From NCBI GenBank assembly GCA_020137815.1, contig CM035361.1:4896326-4960325 (forward strand): DNA of 64,000 bases, read 5' to 3'. This DNA comes from Hormiphora californensis (lineage: Eukaryota > Ctenophora > Tentaculata > Cydippida > Pleurobrachiidae). Position 1 is the stretch's first letter; each line of letters opens with the position of its first letter. Under the pieces are notes generated by a model, which ran no database searches, was not told where the DNA came from, and worked only from the letters and a program-made list of their open reading frames with translations. Shown one piece after another: positions 59,992 through 64,000 of this stretch. A program made the position numbers and the translations under genes.

Positions 59992-60160
59992 TCTCGTTCT
60001 CTCTCTTTCTCGTTCTCTCTCTTTCTCCCTCAATCTCTTTTTCTTTCTCTCGCTCCCTCTCTCAATCTCGTTCCCTCTCCCTCCCTTCCGCCTGTTCTAT
60101 AGGGCCTATTATTCCCTTTCGGGTATTATCAGCTAGCACCTGAATACAGCTTGCTTGGCT
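58740..60160. repeat. Microsatellite-rich intergenic DNA
   Basis: (GA)n-like at 58733-58810, (CT)n at 59283-59370 and (CT)n at 59926-60060. No gene seen between them. Confidence 0.75.
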
Positions 60161-60632
60161 GCTAGCCCCTTCCACCCTCCTTCAATGCACACCTCCACTT
60201 ATCTCTCTCTTTCTATAGCTGTCCCTCTCTCTACCTCTCTCTCTCTTTATCTGGTACAATCCATTCCTCTCTTTTGTATCTACAAACCAGTCCTCTCTTT
60301 TATATCTACATAATATGCAAATCTCTCAGACTGGGTGAGAGTCCAGAGCCCCTGCATGCACTGCTTTATAGAAGCTTCTATTCTTAGCGTGATCTGATAT
60401 TTCTTATCTCTTATTTGTCATCATTAGGGGGTATGTATAGTGCCGGATAACCCGGATAGCCTTGATAATCCGGATATTTGACATTTTTGTGATAGCCGGA
60501 TAGTCAAGCTAGCATCACTTTCTCCTTTCTCACCCATATAAAATCTCTTATTTGTCATAATTTACATTCGTTATTATCTATAGTTAGAACCTGGAGCATC
60601 CATCGTCGATCCTTAGTAATTCTGGTCTGTAT

Positions 60633-60848
60633 ATTTAGAGCAAAAACTAATTGAAATTAGTTCGCCAGAAAGGTGGCCCATTTTGAACTTACTCCTTCAT
60701 TTCCGTCACCTTTGAGTTGAGGCTTCAAAGACATTGAGGTATCCGTAAACTTTTCCGCCTTCAACTCAAAGGTGACGGAAATGAAGGAGTAAGTTCAAAA
60801 TGGGCCACCTTTCTGGCGAACTAATTTCAATTAGTTTTTGCTCTAAAT
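60633..60848. mobile_element. 216 bp near-perfect hairpin (MITE-like)
   Basis: The left arm from TTTAGAGCAAAAACTAATTG to GTGACC-type CCTTTGAGTTGA (60633-60720) is mirrored almost exactly at 60764-60848, with a loop of about 45 bp. No ORF. Confidence 0.75.
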
Positions 60849-60849
60849 T

Positions 60850-61870
60850 TGTACTCTTTTTTTGTCGTTTGAGGTCATTTATGACCTCAAACAACTAAGA
60901 TAATTGTCAACTAAAATCTTTAAATGTAATTCAAATGTATCCTGGGTTGTAGGAAACTGATTTGACGAAATTTTCAAAATTCGACGTCGTTTTGACGTCG
61001 TGACGTCATATGTGACGTCACGACGACGTAAAAATTATGGCAGACTATTTGGCCAATGCAGCACTAAACGTGTGAAAAGTTTTAAAGGCCATGGTAGTCA
61101 AGAACTGAAGTTATTGCACGAATTATGAGTTTTTTTGTGGATTTTCACTTCAAATTTTTGAGTTCCGACGCGTTTTAAGGTCTAAAAATGACAAGTTAGA
61201 GAAATTCGCTATATAGTATCTGAAAGTTCAGACAATTTGCCACTAACGATTTTCCGTCAAATCAGGAATCAGAATACGTTTTGAGGGTGTTAGAGGCGTT
61301 TAAAAATATTTGGTCTGAGATTTTTCAATGACGTCACTTTGTGACGTCACTACGGTCGTCATAGTGAACATTTTCACTTAAAACCTTAAAACTAATGCAT
61401 GCCCCGAACGATTTCCTAACGGATAAAGCTTAGTTCAAGTCTCTAGCTAGTATGGTTCGGGCTACAAGTGTTACACAGTGAAGCGTCTATATCTATATAT
61501 CTATATATATATTATCTATATATCTAGGGCCACCTTTGCGCTTGCCAGCGCAGTGATCTATATACCTATCGCCACACTGAATTTTCTGTTTTGGGGGTGG
61601 TGTCATAACTTGCGACCGGACTGAGCTAGCTACTTCAAATTTTTACCGTCAATAGAGGTCTATGTGAAGCTTCTTAGTACCAAATTTCAGCCTCCTAGCT
61701 CATCTGGTTCCGGAGTTAGGAGGGGTCGAAAAGTGCCAAAATGGGCTAAAACTTCAAAATTGTTATATCTACGCTGTTGGCAAGCGGGCCCACTTTTTCG
61801 GGAAAAGTTTTTGGGGGATGGGATGGGGCCACCTTTGCGCTTGCCAGCGCAGTGACGACGTTGAGAGAGA
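60850..61870. other. Unassigned repeat-like DNA with GACGTC motifs
   Basis: GACGTC recurs at 60980-61030 and 61330-61350, and GGGCCACCTTTGCGCTTGCC occurs at 61528 and again at 61826, about 300 bp apart. Probably part of a transposable element; no ORF with homology. Confidence 0.4.
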
Positions 61871-61974
61871 TAGGGAGAGGGAGGGCCAGGGACGTTGTGA
61901 GAGATAGAGAGAGGGACAGATGGTAGTATGCTAATGAAGAAGAGTGATAGAATGAGTGGCTAACGAAGAGAGAG

Positions 61975-62014
61975 GAAGAGAGAGAGAGGGAGAGAGAGAG
62001 AGAGCGAGAGAAAG

Positions 62015-62087
<73 letters not shown>

Positions 62088-62560
62088 GAGAGAAAGAAAG
62101 AAAGAGAGAAAGATAGAGAAGGGGGTAATGTATGGTAACAAGGTGAGCCCCCTGGAACCAAGTCCACGGCGATTCTACCCCATTCTTTACCTCTCTTGTG
62201 TTCCTTGTTCGCCGACAGATCTCATCGGGTATTAATTAAATTAGGAAAAATTGGAAATGAAAGAGACATTGAGAGAGACAGAAATGACACAAAATGTGGC
62301 TGGCATAAAATGAGTTGGGAGATTAGAGAAAGAGAGAGAGAGAAAGAGCAAGAGACAAAGACAGAGAGACAGAGAGGAACAGAGAAATACAGATCAGATC
62401 ATTATGATGTTTCTTAATTAGCTGGCGTTTTGCCCGGTGCTTGTGTTACAGTTGTATGGTGGGTTCATTATTTAAGAGCAATGACCGAGGTTTCAGTTTA
62501 TATCTTTCTGTTTTCTGAAACCATCTCTCGCATTATGCCTCTTTCCTCTATCGTATCTCT

Positions 62561-62643
<83 letters not shown>

Positions 62644-62839
62644 TCTCTCTCTCTCTCTCACTATATCTCCCTCTTGCTCTCTAACATTTCCCCCTCCCTC
62701 GCGTTAGCGCCCTAGCCTGTGTCATTAATTATCGGTCATCATCATATTAGTTGATCAGAGCATCAGCACAGGCATTTTGACACGTATGATTGCTGATGTT
62801 AGACAGTTTGATAGCGAGATAGATAGGGGCAGAGAGAGA

Positions 62840-62929
<90 letters not shown>

Positions 62930-62930
62930 A
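61975..62930. repeat. (GA)n and (CT)n microsatellites
   Basis: (GA)n at 61980-62112, (GA)-rich at 62325-62380, (CT)n at 62563-62660 and (GA)n at 62829-62930. No gene between. Confidence 0.85.
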
Positions 62931-63189
62931 AGTATGAAAAAGAGGGAGGGAGCGAGAGAGGGAGGTTCATCAAATTGTGATTATCTATCGGTGATATATC
63001 GTCACATGATGATAATGATGAGGTATAACCTTGTTCAACCAACCTAATTTATCGGTAGAATCCAAGCTATTCTTGAATCCTATTTCTAGCAGGAACAATG
63101 ATTGGCATTGATCAGATATTTTTTGACAATGCATGCATATATATTATATATATAATTTGGTATTGAATTATTCAAGTGATATAGTGGTT

Positions 63190-64000
63190 TATCAGTTATC
63201 TTGGATCGAGGAACTTCAGAGTAAACGTGCGAGGAGAACTATCAAGGATGATTTATTTGATATGTGGGGTACCCCAAGGATCCCTCCTTGGTCCAGTCTT
63301 GTTTCTTCTCTATGTGGAGGAACTTCAGGATCTGGTGCGTGCATATGGGCTTAAAATTAAGCTATATGCAGATGACTCACAGATTTATGTGAGTCTGGTT
63401 CCCTGTGATGTAAGTTGAGAACATGAATCATGCTGCCAGACCAAACCCAAAGAACCGAGACAAACCCCGCAAAACCAACCTCCACACAAAACAACCAGCA
63501 AACCTCCACCAAACCTCCAAACCTCTACCAACCTCCAAAGCTCCAACAACCTCCAAACCTCCACCAAACCTCCACCAACCTCCAAACCTCCACACCTAAA
63601 CGCAACCTAACCACACCTAACACAATGGAAAGGAACGAAGAGGAATGTTGAGGAATGTCTTGATCGCCTCAAGGCATGGATGGTCAAGCACTGGTTGAAA
63701 TGCAATGAGTCGAAGACGGAACTTCTCATCCTGGGTAAAAGTAGTGCTATCGATAAGCTTACTTTTGAACCGTCGGTTAGGTTTGGAGATGTGGATATCG
63801 GTCCTATTGACTTCAAGGGTACTTCGGGCAAGACTCTGGGTATTTACATGGATGAAAACTTGACTTTGGAGCGTCAGGTGAACAGTGTGAGAAAACATTG
63901 TGGAATGCTGTTGAAGAATTTATGGCAGGTCAATCGTTGTCTGGACTTCTCCACCAAAGTTCTCTTGGTGAAGCAGCTTGTTATCTCCCGTCTGGATTAT
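63190..64000 (+). pseudogene. Decayed CR1-like LINE reverse transcriptase fragment
   Basis: GVPQGSLLGPVLFLLYVEEL and IKLYADDSQIYVSLVP (63264-63408) match the intact copy at 12782-15829. So do, after a gap, AWMVKHWLKCNESKTELLIL and LTLERQVNSVRKHCG (about 63650-63900), running to the window end. The 5' part is missing or frameshifted near 63260, and about 220 bases of CAACCTCCAAACCTCCAC repeats interrupt it at 63415-63640. The remainder is beyond the window. Confidence 0.85.
63440..63610. repeat. CAACCTCCAAACCTCCAC tandem repeat inside the LINE fragment
   Basis: Irregular 9-18 bp units rich in CCTCCA and AACC replace the segment that follows YADD in the intact LINE. Confidence 0.75.

Overview
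This is a piece of an animal (invertebrate metazoan) nuclear genome. The evidence is spliceosomal GT-AG introns, about 72 exons of a cytoplasmic dynein heavy chain, a Golgi-type glycosyltransferase, CR1-like LINE retrotransposons, several families of short inverted-repeat DNA elements and very many (CT)n microsatellites. I could not fix the lineage. No bacterial operon, CRISPR array, rRNA or tRNA gene was recognised. The 100 Ns at 56401-56500 mark a scaffold gap in a draft assembly.

Positions 138-47274 (+): the 3' three quarters of the cytoplasmic dynein 1 heavy chain gene (DYNC1H1 orthologue). I reconstructed 72 exons by following splice phase and homology: linker, AAA1 to AAA6, stalk with microtubule-binding domain, and C-terminal region, ending at TAG 47272-47274. 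The exons sum to 3,247 codons including the stop, but only after discounting three single-base insertions, at 284/285, 1521 and 3990. The N-terminal tail (about 1,400 residues) lies before the window.

Its introns hold most of the other content. They include an inverted-repeat element (1568-2696), a BTB/BACK-like intronless ORF next to an intact LINE endonuclease-reverse transcriptase ORF (11346-16182), and a 6 kb stretch of unreliable, homopolymer-dominated sequence (about 20250-26150). They also include a 1,012 bp near-perfect foldback element with TTAA flanks (27636-28647), an inverted-repeat element containing a LINE ORF1 (31691-34241) and a minisatellite-armed element (40452-41415). A roughly 110 bp MITE family with 8 bp target duplications recurs through both genes.

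Positions 47275-48872: the gap between two convergent genes, with a probable dynein poly(A) signal and an 18 bp minisatellite.

Positions 48873-55553 (-): a complete 14-exon gene (568 codons plus stop) for a type II membrane glycosyltransferase of the beta-1,4-N-acetylgalactosaminyltransferase (GT12) type, with a ricin-B-like region in its stem.

Positions 56501-64000: no convincing host gene. Microsatellites, minisatellites and a near-perfect 85 bp-arm hairpin are followed, at the window edge, by a decayed copy of the same LINE family. The two host genes show no functional link; they are simply neighbours. The most notable signals are the clustered +1 frameshifts in dynein, the pervasive short tandem copies of exon-intron boundaries, and MITEs sitting a few bases inside 5' splice sites.
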